From: Kangiellaceae bacterium
Lineage (GTDB): Bacteria > Pseudomonadota > Gammaproteobacteria > Enterobacterales > Kangiellaceae
Length of the DNA stretch: 55,529 nucleotides
Assembly (NCBI GenBank): GCA_026196875.1
Contig: JAPHTP010000008.1
Location: 1 to 55,529 of the forward strand
Direction: 5' to 3'
Shown in pieces: positions 17,195-26,987 of this stretch. The position numbers were made by a program, and so were the translations under genes. The notes under the pieces were generated by a model. It ran no database searches, was not told the DNA's origin, and worked only from the letters and a program-made list of their open reading frames with translations. Numbering within the stretch: position 1 is the stretch's first letter; every line of letters starts with the position of its first letter.

Positions 17195-19588
17195 ATGAGC
17201 CACTCATCATCCAATAATGATTTGTTATTTAAACCTTCTAAGCTTGCTATTGCACTAGCTGCTGTCTTAGTCAGCGGTAACCTAGCAGCCGAAGAAACGC
17301 AGTCTCCAGAAGGAGAAGAAGTCGTAGAACGGAAGATTGTTGTTACCGCTCAACATAGAGAGCAAAATCCTCAGGAAGTTCCTATCGCTATTAGTTTGTT
17401 TCAGTCCGATGAACTTGAGGATATGGCGGCAATGAACATCAGTGATCTTGGTGAATTAACGCCGGGATTCGAGTCAAATAATGTCAGCTTTACTCAACCA
17501 ACCTATAACGTTCGTGGTATAGCATCCAATGATTTCGGGATCGGTTCTGATCCTGCGGTGGCGGTATATGTTGATGGCGTTTATGTTGGCCGCGGCGGTG
17601 CATCTCAGGCGAATTTTAACGATGTTGAGAGAGTTGAAATTCTTAAAGGACCTCAAGGAACACTATTTGGTCGAAATGCGGCGGCAGGCGCATTACACGT
17701 AATTACTAAAAAGCCGGAAAAGGGCACAAGTGGCTCGGTCGGATTGAGTGCGGGCGACTATGGATTAAAGCAAGTAAACGGTATGTTTAACACAGAAATG
17801 TCGGACGATGTTTATTTTCGAATGAGTGTTTCATCGGTTCAGAGAGATGGATATATCCCACAAGTGAATGGCGGAGAAGATTTAGGCAATGTTGATAACC
17901 AATCACTACGCGCTGCATTACTCTGGGATTACAGCGACTCAACTGAAGTACTATTTCGATTAGACTTTGATACAACTTCTCAAGACGCGCCAATAACTGC
18001 AGGAATTAATCCGGCAATTTCACCCGCAGATCCTTTTGGTGCGGTTGCAACTGATATTGATTCACTAGAAGAAAGAGACTTGTGGGGAGTATCGATGGAA
18101 ATCACCTCTGATTATAGTGATTTCATGCTGACTTACATTGCTTCTTACCGCACTTTCGAATCCTCGAGTTTAGAAGAAGAAGATGGCACGGCTAATGAGC
18201 GATTCCTGTTTCATACCAAGAACAACGAAGACCAAGAACAAGTAAGTCATGAGCTAAGACTTTCTTCCACTGGGGACAGCGATCTTCAATGGACATTAGG
18301 CGCAACTTACTCGTGGGAAAAAGCCAAACAAGCCCATGAGGTTTTTGTTAATACCAACACCCTAGATACTTTTTTCTATATTGCTGGTGGCGCTCCTGCA
18401 GAAGCTATTCCCATGCTGCCACTAGGCGGAGGTTTAACTGGCTTTTTCGGGGATGCATTTGCTAACGATCTACAATTATTATCCGCGCTTTCAGGTTTAC
18501 CAGCACAGACAATTCTTGATATGACCGTTGCGGCAAATCTAAACCGTGATTGGCTCGAAACAACTCGCGATGATGGAACATATACCAGTGTGGCTTTGTA
18601 TGGTGACTTTACTTATGCCATGACTGATGAATTGAATTTAACACTTGGTATACGTTATACCCACGATAAAAAGAACTTTGCGGTGACCACTCAGTGGGAC
18701 AATGCATTTATTATTCCGATCCCTGGTGTCGATCCCGTCCCGTTTGGATTAGTGTTTTTTGACCAATTTGACGGTGAACAACAAAGAAATTCTTGGGATG
18801 CGTGGACTCCACGTTTCGTTTTAGATTACCAAGTCAATGACAGTTTAATGCTGTACGCAAGTTCAACCAAAGGATTTAAATCAGGCGGTTTTAACAGCTT
18901 AGGTGTGGATCCAGCTTTCGACGCAGAAAATGTTACTAACAATGAAGTTGGATTTAAATCTACATGGTTGGATGACCGCATTGTTTTCAATCTCGCTTTT
19001 TATGACTACGAATATGAAGATTTGCAAATCCTAAAGTTGACCGGTCCCGACGGGACCATTCCGACCTACAATATTGGTAATGCTGACGCAGAAGGCAATG
19101 GATATGATCTGGATTTTCGTTGGCAGGCAACGGACAGCTTTAGCATTACTGCTAACTACGGCCATGTCGAAACAGCCTACACCCAATATGATTACACTCA
19201 GTTTCCCGGAGAAGGTCCTGAAAACGATGTAACTGGTGAACCATTATCTTCTATCCCAGAAAACAAATGGAATGTGGTTTTAGACTACAACTTAAGTTTG
19301 GGCGGAGCCGGCGATATTGCGTTCAGATTCCACCATAACTTTACTGACGACCGAGTTGACCACACCGGCGCAGATGCATCTCGCCATATTGATGACTACA
19401 CTTTGCAAAATATGCGAATAAGTTATTTCCCTGCTGATGGCGATTGGGAAGTTTCTTTGTGGGGTAAAAATTTAGGCGATGAAGAATATCTATACGGTAT
19501 TGGTGGTCAGGGTGAGGCTATCGGCTCTCCTACATCGACTCGGGCAGAACCTAAAATGATGGGGATCGATTTTAGAATGCATTTCTAA
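17195..19588 (+). CDS. TonB-dependent outer-membrane receptor
   Basis: A 797-residue receptor with a signal peptide (LAIALAAVLVSGNLAAEE), a TonB-box-like segment near residue 50 (RKIVVTAQ), a plug domain (about 60-175, with VRGIASNDFGIGSDPAVAVY and ILKGPQGTLFGRNAAAGAL) and a beta-barrel ending in the aromatic terminus MGIDFRMHF. IVVTAQHREQNPQEVPIAIS is typical of Alteromonadales/Caulobacter-like receptors for plant-derived or aromatic compounds and other large nutrients. The substrate cannot be told. It is convergent with the molybdenum hydroxylase operon; a link to that enzyme's substrate is possible but unproven. AGGGG precedes the ATG. Confidence 0.93.
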   Translation: MSHSSSNNDLLFKPSKLAIALAAVLVSGNLAAEETQSPEGEEVVERKIVVTAQHREQNPQEVPIAISLFQSDELEDMAAMNISDLGELTPGFESNNVSFTQPTYNVRGIASNDFGIGSDPAVAVYVDGVYVGRGGASQANFNDVERVEILKGPQGTLFGRNAAAGALHVITKKPEKGTSGSVGLSAGDYGLKQVNGMFNTEMSDDVYFRMSVSSVQRDGYIPQVNGGEDLGNVDNQSLRAALLWDYSDSTEVLFRLDFDTTSQDAPITAGINPAISPADPFGAVATDIDSLEERDLWGVSMEITSDYSDFMLTYIASYRTFESSSLEEEDGTANERFLFHTKNNEDQEQVSHELRLSSTGDSDLQWTLGATYSWEKAKQAHEVFVNTNTLDTFFYIAGGAPAEAIPMLPLGGGLTGFFGDAFANDLQLLSALSGLPAQTILDMTVAANLNRDWLETTRDDGTYTSVALYGDFTYAMTDELNLTLGIRYTHDKKNFAVTTQWDNAFIIPIPGVDPVPFGLVFFDQFDGEQQRNSWDAWTPRFVLDYQVNDSLMLYASSTKGFKSGGFNSLGVDPAFDAENVTNNEVGFKSTWLDDRIVFNLAFYDYEYEDLQILKLTGPDGTIPTYNIGNADAEGNGYDLDFRWQATDSFSITANYGHVETAYTQYDYTQFPGEGPENDVTGEPLSSIPENKWNVVLDYNLSLGGAGDIAFRFHHNFTDDRVDHTGADASRHIDDYTLQNMRISYFPADGDWEVSLWGKNLGDEEYLYGIGGQGEAIGSPTSTRAEPKMMGIDFRMHF

Positions 19589-19631
19589 AATAGTCTGAAT
19601 AATAATAATTTTAAAGTTAACTTGCATCGTT

Positions 19632-19657
19632 GCCCCGACATGTCGGGGCTTTTTTTG
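19632..19657 (+). terminator. Rho-independent terminator of the TonB receptor gene
   Basis: The perfect 18-bp palindrome GCCCCGACATGTCGGGGC (19632-19649) is followed by T8. It starts 43 nt after the receptor stop codon. Confidence 0.92.
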
Positions 19658-19698
19658 CTTAAGAATAACTGGTGAACTTAATTATAACTCTAACTGGA

Positions 19699-21960
19699 TT
19701 AAATAATCCCAAATTGATTGAGTGGTAACCGTCTATACCGCTTCCCCGTCGCGGCAAAAATGGCATTGCACAACGCTGGCGCAAAAGGTGGTACGCCCGG
19801 TTCGCCAATTCCTGTCGGCAATTCGCTGCTCTTGACTATATGCGTATGAATATCAGGAAATTGATTTATTCGCGTCATTTGGTAATCATGGAAGTTACTT
19901 TGCTCTACGACACCTTTCTTAGTGGTAATGTCGCCATAATAAGCTAGCGTAGCCGCAAAGATTGCCGCACCTTCCATTTGAGATCTAACCCGGTCCGGAT
20001 TGAGCACTTTACCGACGTCCACAGCACTATGGATTGCTTCCAATTTTATCTTGCCATTATTCATGGACACTTCCACAATTGTTGCAACGTAGCTGCAGAA
20101 GCTTCGATGCGTGGCAATTCCCATTCCATGACTTTTTGGAAGTTTCTTACCCCAGTTGGCTTTTTCCGCAACCAATTTCACTACATTTTTTAATCGCGCT
20201 GTATCCGCTGGATATTGATTAAGTTGCTCGCCATAATTTCCGTATTTGTATCCATCTTTTTCAAAGTCGATGTGCTGGTCTTTGCCAATTAAATTGATTA
20301 AAAAGTCTTTAGGATCTTTTCCTGCTTCGTGGGCTAATTCATCGACAAATGAACAGGCTGCAAATGCATTATTAATATTAGTTACCGAGCGAACCCAGCC
20401 CACCCGGTAAAAAGTTTCTGTATCTCCTAAATCTATCAACATATTCGGTAAGTCAAACATGACATCGCCTTGACCAAGGTCGGCGCTACCAGCTGTTTTT
20501 GCAGCCGGATTAAATGTTGCCCCAATTGGATGATTAACCATTGTATGGTGCCAACCGGAGACCTTGCCATTTTTATCCAAAGATCCCTCGAGTTTTTGGA
20601 GCGAGGGAGAGTGGTAATAACCGTGTTGGACTTCGTCTTCTCGCGTCCATAAAACTTTAATCGGCATCTTGGTCTCATTTGCCAAGAAGACCGCTTCAGC
20701 TACATAGTCGGGTTTTGACTTACGTCCAAAACCGCCGCCTAATAAAGTTACGTTGATTTTTACATCATCAGCTTTTTCCGCTGGAAGTTTTAGTACTCCC
20801 ATAGCGCTTCTTTGCGCTGATTGAGGGGTTTGGGTACAAGCCCAAACTTCAACGCCTTTATCGGTCAATCTTGCCGTCGCTGCGGGTGGTTCCATCGGTG
20901 CATGGGTTAAACCGCCGACGTAATATTCAGCGTTCAGTTTTTTATTCGCAGAAGCAAATGCTTTTTTAAAGTCACCTCGATTTCGAACTACTGTCGTTGG
21001 TTTTTTTAATGACTCGCGAAATACACTTTCGTGCTGGCGAGAATCATATTGAGCGTTAGTACCGTGTTCCCATTCAATTTTCAGCTTTTCCCTTCCCTTT
21101 ATTGCGGCGAAAGTGTTATCTGCGATAACAGCCACTCCCCCTAACATATTAAAAGCGGCGGGAGGATTAAGCGCTGGTAGTTCGATAACTTTCACTACGC
21201 CCGGAACTTTCAGTGTTTGGCTAGCGTCATATGATTTTACCTTGCCAAATACAACTGGTGGTCTTGCGATAACCGCAATCTTTAATCCTTCTAAGTCGAC
21301 ATCAAATCCAAAAATGGTATCCCCGGTCGCGATCTTCTCGGCATCCAGAATTTTAATGTTTTCTTTACCGATGTATTTTTGATCTTTTTCCGATTTAAGT
21401 TTTAAGGACTTTCGTTCTGGCACGGGTAGGGTGGCAGCGATCTCTACTAACTTTGAGAAATCGAGAGATTGATTTTTTCCTTTTAGATGAGCTGCGTGAT
21501 TTTCAATTACTACTTGAGCAACATTCACGTTCCAGACTTTTGACGCCGCTGTTTGCAACATGGATTTTGCTATAGCACCTGCTTCCTTTAACTTTTGATA
21601 GTTTTTTCTCACGCTACGTGAACCATCAGTGTTTTGACTTCCGTATTTTATGTCGCCTAGTGCTTGTTCTACTTTTACTCGGTTCCAGTCCGCTTCAAGC
21701 TCATCGGCAACCAATAGTGGCAAGGTGCTACGCACGCCTTGTCCCATTTCGCTGCGATGACAAATAATGCTAACAAGTCCGTCGCTAGCAATGGAAACAA
21801 AAACGTCAGGAGCAAAGTCTATCGCGCTCTCGGTTCCAGTGGCGGCTAGCGCGGGTGAAAATTGGACTCCTAAAACTAAACTACCACTGGCAATGCCTGC
21901 GCTTTTTAAGAAGTTCCGACGGCTGACATTTTCTATCAGCATATGTTCATTAATCGACAT
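19699..21960 (-). CDS. Molybdopterin-binding subunit of a xanthine dehydrogenase-family hydroxylase (IorB-like), Tat-exported
   Basis: A 753-residue large subunit of a two-subunit Mo hydroxylase resembling isoquinoline 1-oxidoreductase/aldehyde oxidoreductase. A Tat signal is present ([10 protein letters not shown], residues 14-23, then a hydrophobic stretch ending ALAA), so the enzyme should work in the periplasm. Mo-cofactor motifs include [28 protein letters not shown], and [14 protein letters not shown] near the C-terminus, where the catalytic Glu is found in this family. It follows the 2Fe-2S subunit with a 1-nt gap. No FAD subunit is encoded, so electrons probably pass to a cytochrome or quinone. 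The substrate (N-heterocycle or aldehyde) is unknown. Confidence 0.92.
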   Translation of the reverse strand: MSINEHMLIENVSRRNFLKSAGIASGSLVLGVQFSPALAATGTESAIDFAPDVFVSIASDGLVSIICHRSEMGQGVRSTLPLLVADELEADWNRVKVEQALGDIKYGSQNTDGSRSVRKNYQKLKEAGAIAKSMLQTAASKVWNVNVAQVVIENHAAHLKGKNQSLDFSKLVEIAATLPVPERKSLKLKSEKDQKYIGKENIKILDAEKIATGDTIFGFDVDLEGLKIAVIARPPVVFGKVKSYDASQTLKVPGVVKVIELPALNPPAAFNMLGGVAVIADNTFAAIKGREKLKIEWEHGTNAQYDSRQHESVFRESLKKPTTVVRNRGDFKKAFASANKKLNAEYYVGGLTHAPMEPPAATARLTDKGVEVWACTQTPQSAQRSAMGVLKLPAEKADDVKINVTLLGGGFGRKSKPDYVAEAVFLANETKMPIKVLWTREDEVQHGYYHSPSLQKLEGSLDKNGKVSGWHHTMVNHPIGATFNPAAKTAGSADLGQGDVMFDLPNMLIDLGDTETFYRVGWVRSVTNINNAFAACSFVDELAHEAGKDPKDFLINLIGKDQHIDFEKDGYKYGNYGEQLNQYPADTARLKNVVKLVAEKANWGKKLPKSHGMGIATHRSFCSYVATIVEVSMNNGKIKLEAIHSAVDVGKVLNPDRVRSQMEGAAIFAATLAYYGDITTKKGVVEQSNFHDYQMTRINQFPDIHTHIVKSSELPTGIGEPGVPPFAPALCNAIFAATGKRYRRLPLNQFGII

Positions 21961-21961
21961 T

Positions 21962-22426
21962 TTACTTCACCTCTCTAGCAAGCTTCGCTGCCTGATGAAT
22001 AGCCTTACGAATACGGGGGTAAGTACCGCAACGACAAATATTGCCGGACATCGCATTGTTAATATCGTCATCGGTCGGATTTGGATTCTGCTCGATAAGG
22101 GCAGAGGCAGACATTATTTGACCTGACTGGCAATAACCGCATTGGGGCACATTCAAATCCATCCAAGCTTGTTGAACAGGATGGTCTCCATTTTCTGACA
22201 AACCTTCAATGGTAGTAATTTGTTTGCCTACCACCGCGGAAACCGGCATCACGCAGGAGCGTATTGGTTGCCCATCAAGATGTACAGTACATGCGCCGCA
22301 AAGTCCTTTACCACATCCATATTTGCTGCCAGTTAATTTCGCGATATCTCTTAATGCCCACAGTAGTGGCATTTCCGGATCAATATCGAACTGCTTTTTC
22401 GCTCCGTTAATTGTTAATTCGATCAT
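21962..22426 (-). CDS. 2Fe-2S subunit of the molybdenum hydroxylase (IorA-like)
   Basis: A 154-residue protein with a plant-type ferredoxin domain followed by an all-helical 2Fe-2S domain. The first cluster uses [17 protein letters not shown] plus a later C; the second uses [10 protein letters not shown] and CRCGTY. It has no signal peptide and is presumably co-exported with the Tat-bearing large subunit as a folded complex. It carries electrons from the Mo site. The gene lies 1 nt before the large-subunit start and 41 nt after the MocA-like gene. Confidence 0.95.
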   Translation of the reverse strand: MIELTINGAKKQFDIDPEMPLLWALRDIAKLTGSKYGCGKGLCGACTVHLDGQPIRSCVMPVSAVVGKQITTIEGLSENGDHPVQQAWMDLNVPQCGYCQSGQIMSASALIEQNPNPTDDDINNAMSGNICRCGTYPRIRKAIHQAAKLAREVK

Positions 22427-22467
22427 TATTTTTCTCCGTTGACTTTATTTTATAATTAACTAAATTT

Positions 22468-23130
22468 TTAAGTTTGGTAATTCTTTTCTAGTTGTTCATT
22501 TTGCACAAATGATTGTGATAAAAATTCCTGATAATCCTGAGGCGTATCAACATCAAACGCCGCATTCTTAGTATCAACACTTAACACCTTATGCTCATTA
22601 TGTTTGATTATTTTCCGCGCGCCTTGTTCTTTTAGTTCTATTAGCTGCGCAAAAAATTCTCGAGGAAAAATGGCTGGTGCGCCATTTACCGTTTGATTTA
22701 GCTTGGGCTCGAAGTAGCGGCAGGCCACAATCTTTGATGAATTTACATTCCACTTATCAACTAAGTTGGAGATATCCTGGGTCGTTAGCCGCCATTGATC
22801 ACAAAGGCAGATTAATACACCATCAAAACTAATCGCATGTGTCTCAATGTGTTTTACTCCATACGCTATTGAACTGCCCATTCCCGTTCTCCAGTTTTTG
22901 TTCACCAGCGTTGTATCTGCGAGGTTCGAGTCCTTATGAAAATTTTCATAATCACAACCGAGAATACAAATAGAGTAATCAACTAATCCTTTTACTCTTT
23001 TAATCGAGTGACTTAAAAGCGTTTGGCCACTTAGCTCAATTGACTGTTTAGCAAAACCCAGTCGGCTTGAATTGCCGGCGGCGATCACCATGGCTGCAAT
23101 TTTTTTCCGGTCCGTTCTTGCTCGGTCCAT
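22468..23130 (-). CDS. mocA: MocA-like molybdenum cofactor nucleotidyltransferase
   Basis: A 220-residue MobA/MocA-type NTP transferase. The signature VIAAGNSSRLGFAKQSIELSG is at residues 16-36, with GVLICLCDQWRL as the metal-binding acidic motif (CDQW/GDQP type) and NGAPAIFPREFF. MocA attaches CMP to molybdopterin to make the cytosine dinucleotide cofactor of this hydroxylase family. Its ATG overlaps the XdhC stop (TAATG), so translation is coupled. The context supports a dedicated cofactor-maturation role. Confidence 0.88.
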   Translation of the reverse strand: MDRARTDRKKIAAMVIAAGNSSRLGFAKQSIELSGQTLLSHSIKRVKGLVDYSICILGCDYENFHKDSNLADTTLVNKNWRTGMGSSIAYGVKHIETHAISFDGVLICLCDQWRLTTQDISNLVDKWNVNSSKIVACRYFEPKLNQTVNGAPAIFPREFFAQLIELKEQGARKIIKHNEHKVLSVDTKNAAFDVDTPQDYQEFLSQSFVQNEQLEKNYQT

Positions 23131-24140
23131 TAGCGGGTCTCATCCTGATAACAAAAGCCCACTTTTTTATTGGATTTTACTGCTTGAATTTCAGCAATAA
23201 TCGCTAGTGCAATCGTCTCCGGTGTATCTGCGCCTATATCTAATCCAATAGGGCCAAATACTCGGCCTTCCAATTGACTAAACTCAGCTCCAATTTCGCT
23301 GAGCAATTTATTTCTTCTTTTACGGGGGCCGAGTAAACCAATATAGTTTATTTGAGAGTTAATGATTCGAGCTAAATAATCTTGATCTCTTTCAAACTGA
23401 TGGCTCATTATTATCGCTGCATCAAACTGAACAAGCTCGAAACTTTTCCATTCGCTTCGCTTAATATGTAACACATTATTGGCCGCTGGAAATAGTTGGC
23501 AACGTGCAAATTCTTTTCTATGGTCAATCACGGTCGTTTTCCAACCTAATTGATTGGCCAGAGAAGTCACCGGTTCAACATCGGGCGATGCGCCGCAAAT
23601 TAGAAGGTTTAGCGGCGCAACTAATGGGATTAATAATCCTGCTGATGAGGCCAAATGAGTTGGTTTTTTAGGCGATTGGATGAGCTTATTTTCGAGTTCG
23701 ACTTGACTGATTTGTCGCGGTGATTCGATAAATTCCAAATTGTGATCTGGCAGTAATCGTAGAATAAAATCTTTGCCTTTTTCGACAAAAGCTAAGATTT
23801 CAAAAAATCCTAAGTGGTTCTCTTGTGCAGGTAGATATTTGAGTAAGATTTCAACTGCGCCATCGCAGCCAAGCCCTAGTCCCCAGATTAAATCTTCATC
23901 TCCGCGCATATCATAACGAAGCATTTTATCTTGCCTGCTTTTAAAGCAGTCCTGAGCGTTCTGTAAAATGTCGCCTTCTAAACATCCGCCACTTAACAAC
24001 CCCCAATAATTGTTCTTATCGTCCATAAGCATCATGGCGCCCGACTTGCGATAGGTTGACCCTTCAGTGTCGGTAATAATCGCGAGAACATAATCTGAGT
24101 CAGGCGCATAGTGTGGCATTATATCCAACAACTTAAGCAT
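23130..24140 (-). CDS. XdhC/CoxI-family molybdenum hydroxylase maturation factor
   Basis: A 336-residue chaperone-like protein that binds Mo cofactor and helps its sulfuration and insertion into xanthine dehydrogenase-type enzymes. The N-terminal XdhC/CoxI domain has GSTYRKSGAMMLM and WGLLSGGCLEGDI; the C-terminal Rossmann domain has LLICGASPDVEPV, YIGLLGPRKRRNKLL and GLDIGADTPETIALAI. ATG 24140 is chosen over an upstream start because GAGGAAA precedes it; the gene then overlaps the SufU-like stop by 8 nt. It is coupled on both sides in the Mo-hydroxylase operon. Confidence 0.92.
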   Translation of the reverse strand: MLKLLDIMPHYAPDSDYVLAIITDTEGSTYRKSGAMMLMDDKNNYWGLLSGGCLEGDILQNAQDCFKSRQDKMLRYDMRGDEDLIWGLGLGCDGAVEILLKYLPAQENHLGFFEILAFVEKGKDFILRLLPDHNLEFIESPRQISQVELENKLIQSPKKPTHLASSAGLLIPLVAPLNLLICGASPDVEPVTSLANQLGWKTTVIDHRKEFARCQLFPAANNVLHIKRSEWKSFELVQFDAAIIMSHQFERDQDYLARIINSQINYIGLLGPRKRRNKLLSEIGAEFSQLEGRVFGPIGLDIGADTPETIALAIIAEIQAVKSNKKVGFCYQDETR

Positions 24141-24588
24141 TGCTTTCCTCGGACAACTCTTGAATAGCACTGACAGAATTAGGGAGCGCTTGGGCTAAGG
24201 TTTGCCATGGAAGTAAAGCACAGCCGACGCGACTTTTATGCGAACTGACTGGTGACAGGCAGCTTAACGTGTCATAAGGAAGGGGCGTATTTTGCACCAG
24301 GCTTTGAGAAATATTGCCAATGTCTTGTTGGATATCTACCAGGTTCTTTCCCTCGGCATGTTCGCAAAGTAGTGACGCTGACGCGGTGCAAATTGCGCAT
24401 GCGTCTGAGTCAAATCCAATCATTTCGATTTCTTGCTGCTGATTGATTTTGAGATAGATACTCAATTCGTCGCCGCAGCTGGGATTGTAGCCTTCTGCAT
24501 GATGAGTTTGGGCAAACCGGCGGTTATGGCCGATTGGGTTTTGATTGTGATCTTTTATTTCCTGCTGATAGAGCTGATTTAAAGACAT
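24133..24588 (-). CDS. SufU/IscU-like Fe-S scaffold protein
   Basis: A 151-residue protein of the IscU/NifU-N/SufU superfamily. Conserved ligands are visible: NPSCGDEL (C38, D40), DACAICTASASLL (C64, with an extra C67) and RVGCALLPW (C123). The extra length around residues 80-115 resembles the SufU insertion more than enterobacterial IscU. SufU proteins are best known in Firmicutes as scaffolds or zinc-dependent sulfur acceptors for SufS. Here it is the first gene of the molybdenum hydroxylase operon, overlapping xdhC. A role in supplying the 2Fe-2S subunit, or in sulfur transfer to Mo cofactor, is inferred. Confidence 0.8.
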   Translation of the reverse strand: MSLNQLYQQEIKDHNQNPIGHNRRFAQTHHAEGYNPSCGDELSIYLKINQQQEIEMIGFDSDACAICTASASLLCEHAEGKNLVDIQQDIGNISQSLVQNTPLPYDTLSCLSPVSSHKSRVGCALLPWQTLAQALPNSVSAIQELSEESNA

Positions 24589-24832
24589 CCGCTAATAGTT
24601 CCCTTAATTAATCAGGACAAAAGGCTGCAACAAATATCCAGAGGCATTATGACATTTTTTAAAGGCCTATTGTATGATTGGTTTAATACCATAGGCTATT
24701 CAATACTCGTATCAAATTATTTCATTTAAGTACAAGGTAAAATGAAAGAACTTCTTTATAAACAATGAGTTGAGGTAATGTTCGATAGTTGTATTAAATT
24801 GAAGGTTCGGTTCAGCTGACACATAAACAAGA

Positions 24833-26590
24833 TTAGTCGAATGACTTATCGGGATGCTCTAGCCAGTAATCTATGGTTTTGTATAGGTGTTCTGCGATGA
24901 TAGGCTTGGTTAGTAATTCGTTCATTCCTGATTCTTTCCACTTTTCTTGGTCAAATCGAGTGACTCCGGCGGTGATTGCGATAATAGGGGTTGTGGATTT
25001 TAACTCATTGCGAATACGGTAGGTGGCCTCATATCCGTCAAGTATTGGCATATTGCCGTCCATAAATATCAGATCAAAGGATTCCTTGCGTAGAATATCC
25101 AATGCTTCTTTACCATTACCGGCGACTGTTACTTGGTGATTTTTTAACTCAAGCATACGTTTTAGTACAGTCTGGTTGATTACGTTATCCTCGACTAGCA
25201 AAAGCCTAGCGGAAGACTTTTCAACGTCTAATTTCTGTAGCTGCTTGACGATATTGGCATCTATGCTACTTTTAGCGTCGATGGTCGAAACGCTGGTTTT
25301 CTCCTGAGGTAGTTGTTGAATTAGCGAATAACGGAACGTAGTCCCAACACCTAATTCACTAGAAACAATAATCTCTCCTTTTAAAGATTCTATTATCTGA
25401 CGACAAATAGTAAGTCCTAAACCTGAACCTGCATATTTTCTCGTTGAAGTATCATCCACTTGGTAAAAGGCATCAAACAAACGGTTAAGGTCGTTGGTGC
25501 CGATACCAATGCCAGAATCTCTTACCGTAAAAAGTAGTTCGATAGCGTTTTGTTCAATTGACTTGGTTTCTACCTTTAACTCTATCCCTCCTTGATGGGT
25601 AAACTTGAGAGCATTGCCTAAAAAGTTGAGCAACAATTGATCTATTCGCTTACTATCCCCGACTAATATGTCTGGAATATTTGGATCTACTGAATAGGTT
25701 AGATCAAGGCCTTTGTTTTGTGCGATTGCCGAAAGGCTCTTCACAATTCGATCGATATTGTCTTTAAATCGATAAGGCGAAGAGTTAAAGCTTAGTTCCA
25801 GCGATTCGTTTTCAGTTAAGTCCAAGATATCGTTAACTATGCCAAGCAGATGGTGTCCAGAGTACTCGATGGTTTGCAAGTTCTCTTTTTGTCGGGAGTT
25901 GAAATCGGGATCCTGTTTAAATAATTCTATAACGCCGATGATTCCGTTGAGGGGCGTCCGAAGCTCGTGACTCACATTTGAAATAAACTTGGTTTTAGTC
26001 TCATTTAATTCTCGTTCTTTGATCAGCGCACTGTGAGATAAACCGTAATATGCTGCCCCGATAGCCAGCATTATCGGCGCGACGAAAAGTAAAGAAATGT
26101 ACTCAAAAAGCTCGTGAACATATGGCCTCGACTCGCTTGGCAGATTGATCCCATTTAGCTCTACCAGTTTTAGTCCAACTAAGAGCGTTAAGCATAACGA
26201 TAGGGTGATTAAGCTTGCTCTAATCCCCATACTATTTAGCGCTAGAAGAGGCAGCATCAAAATCCAAATAATTCCGCCAAACCCTGTGCCATTATTCACC
26301 AGTGTTAAAGCAACAAACATTGCAAATAACCCACCGACAAAAATAAAGGCTGCTCGAAAAACCTCGGCGCTATATTTCAGAGTAAACACGCTCACCATGG
26401 ACAATCCAAATCCGAGACTGATTATTAACGAAGTAAGCGGTGAGTCTAGGATAAAGGTGATAATTCCCATGACAGGACACCACAGAACGGTGGTACCAGC
26501 ATTAACTGCCAAGAACTTAGCCTGGATCTGTTCATCTTTTGACAGTGATTTTATGTTATCTGGTAAAAACCACTTCTGGAATTTGAACAT
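24833..26590 (-). CDS. Hybrid sensor histidine kinase with C-terminal receiver domain
   Basis: A 585-residue protein. Residues about 30-185 hold five or six TM helices with almost no periplasmic loops, like a MASE-type sensor. HisKA has the phospho-acceptor H208 in FISNVSHELRTPLNG; HATPase_c motifs are NFLGNALKFTH, VRDSGIGIG and GSGLGLTI. The C-terminal receiver has the phospho-acceptor D511 in LIFMDGNMPILDG. No separate output regulator or Hpt domain is next to it, so it must signal to an unlinked partner. The signal is unknown; it lies between the Mo-hydroxylase and haem clusters. Confidence 0.92.
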   Translation of the reverse strand: MFKFQKWFLPDNIKSLSKDEQIQAKFLAVNAGTTVLWCPVMGIITFILDSPLTSLIISLGFGLSMVSVFTLKYSAEVFRAAFIFVGGLFAMFVALTLVNNGTGFGGIIWILMLPLLALNSMGIRASLITLSLCLTLLVGLKLVELNGINLPSESRPYVHELFEYISLLFVAPIMLAIGAAYYGLSHSALIKERELNETKTKFISNVSHELRTPLNGIIGVIELFKQDPDFNSRQKENLQTIEYSGHHLLGIVNDILDLTENESLELSFNSSPYRFKDNIDRIVKSLSAIAQNKGLDLTYSVDPNIPDILVGDSKRIDQLLLNFLGNALKFTHQGGIELKVETKSIEQNAIELLFTVRDSGIGIGTNDLNRLFDAFYQVDDTSTRKYAGSGLGLTICRQIIESLKGEIIVSSELGVGTTFRYSLIQQLPQEKTSVSTIDAKSSIDANIVKQLQKLDVEKSSARLLLVEDNVINQTVLKRMLELKNHQVTVAGNGKEALDILRKESFDLIFMDGNMPILDGYEATYRIRNELKSTTPIIAITAGVTRFDQEKWKESGMNELLTKPIIAEHLYKTIDYWLEHPDKSFD

Positions 26591-26987
26591 ACGGGTAACG
26601 TGATCCTTGTATCAATTGGACGAATCCGATCTCGATGAGATTAGTATATTCGGGATTATTTTAACATTAGATCATAAAGTAGTGACTTGCTAGTTTGGCG
26701 CAGGTCTCATTTATGGCATAAATTTCTTGAGAATAGAAAATAAAGTCAACTCGAGTTATGGATTCTGTGAATTAGAACTCGGTTGGCAAAGCGGGACAAA
26801 TGATTCCATTTTTCTTACATCCGTGGAGGATGATTTTTAAATTCATCTCGGCGGTTTGGCTACTTAACTATATCTTCGTAAACGTTCTTATCCATCTGAG
26901 TTACAATTCATATTAATATTTGGCCAAAAAAAATCCCCGCAGTCGGCGGGGATTTCTATCGATTATGATCTTTATTGATTATGATTA
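26591..26987. other. Intergenic region between the hybrid kinase promoter and the haem cluster
   Basis: This 397-bp stretch holds no convincing gene. The only clear element is the terminator at 26926-26955 for the gene to its right. Confidence 0.6.
26926..26955 (-). terminator. Rho-independent terminator of the haem cluster operon
   Basis: On the minus strand AAATCCCCGC / GCGGGGATTT form a 10-bp stem (26931-26940 and 26946-26955) with a 5-nt loop, followed by a T8 run (plus-strand A run 26926-26933). It lies 33 nt past the stop codon at 26988. Confidence 0.92.
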
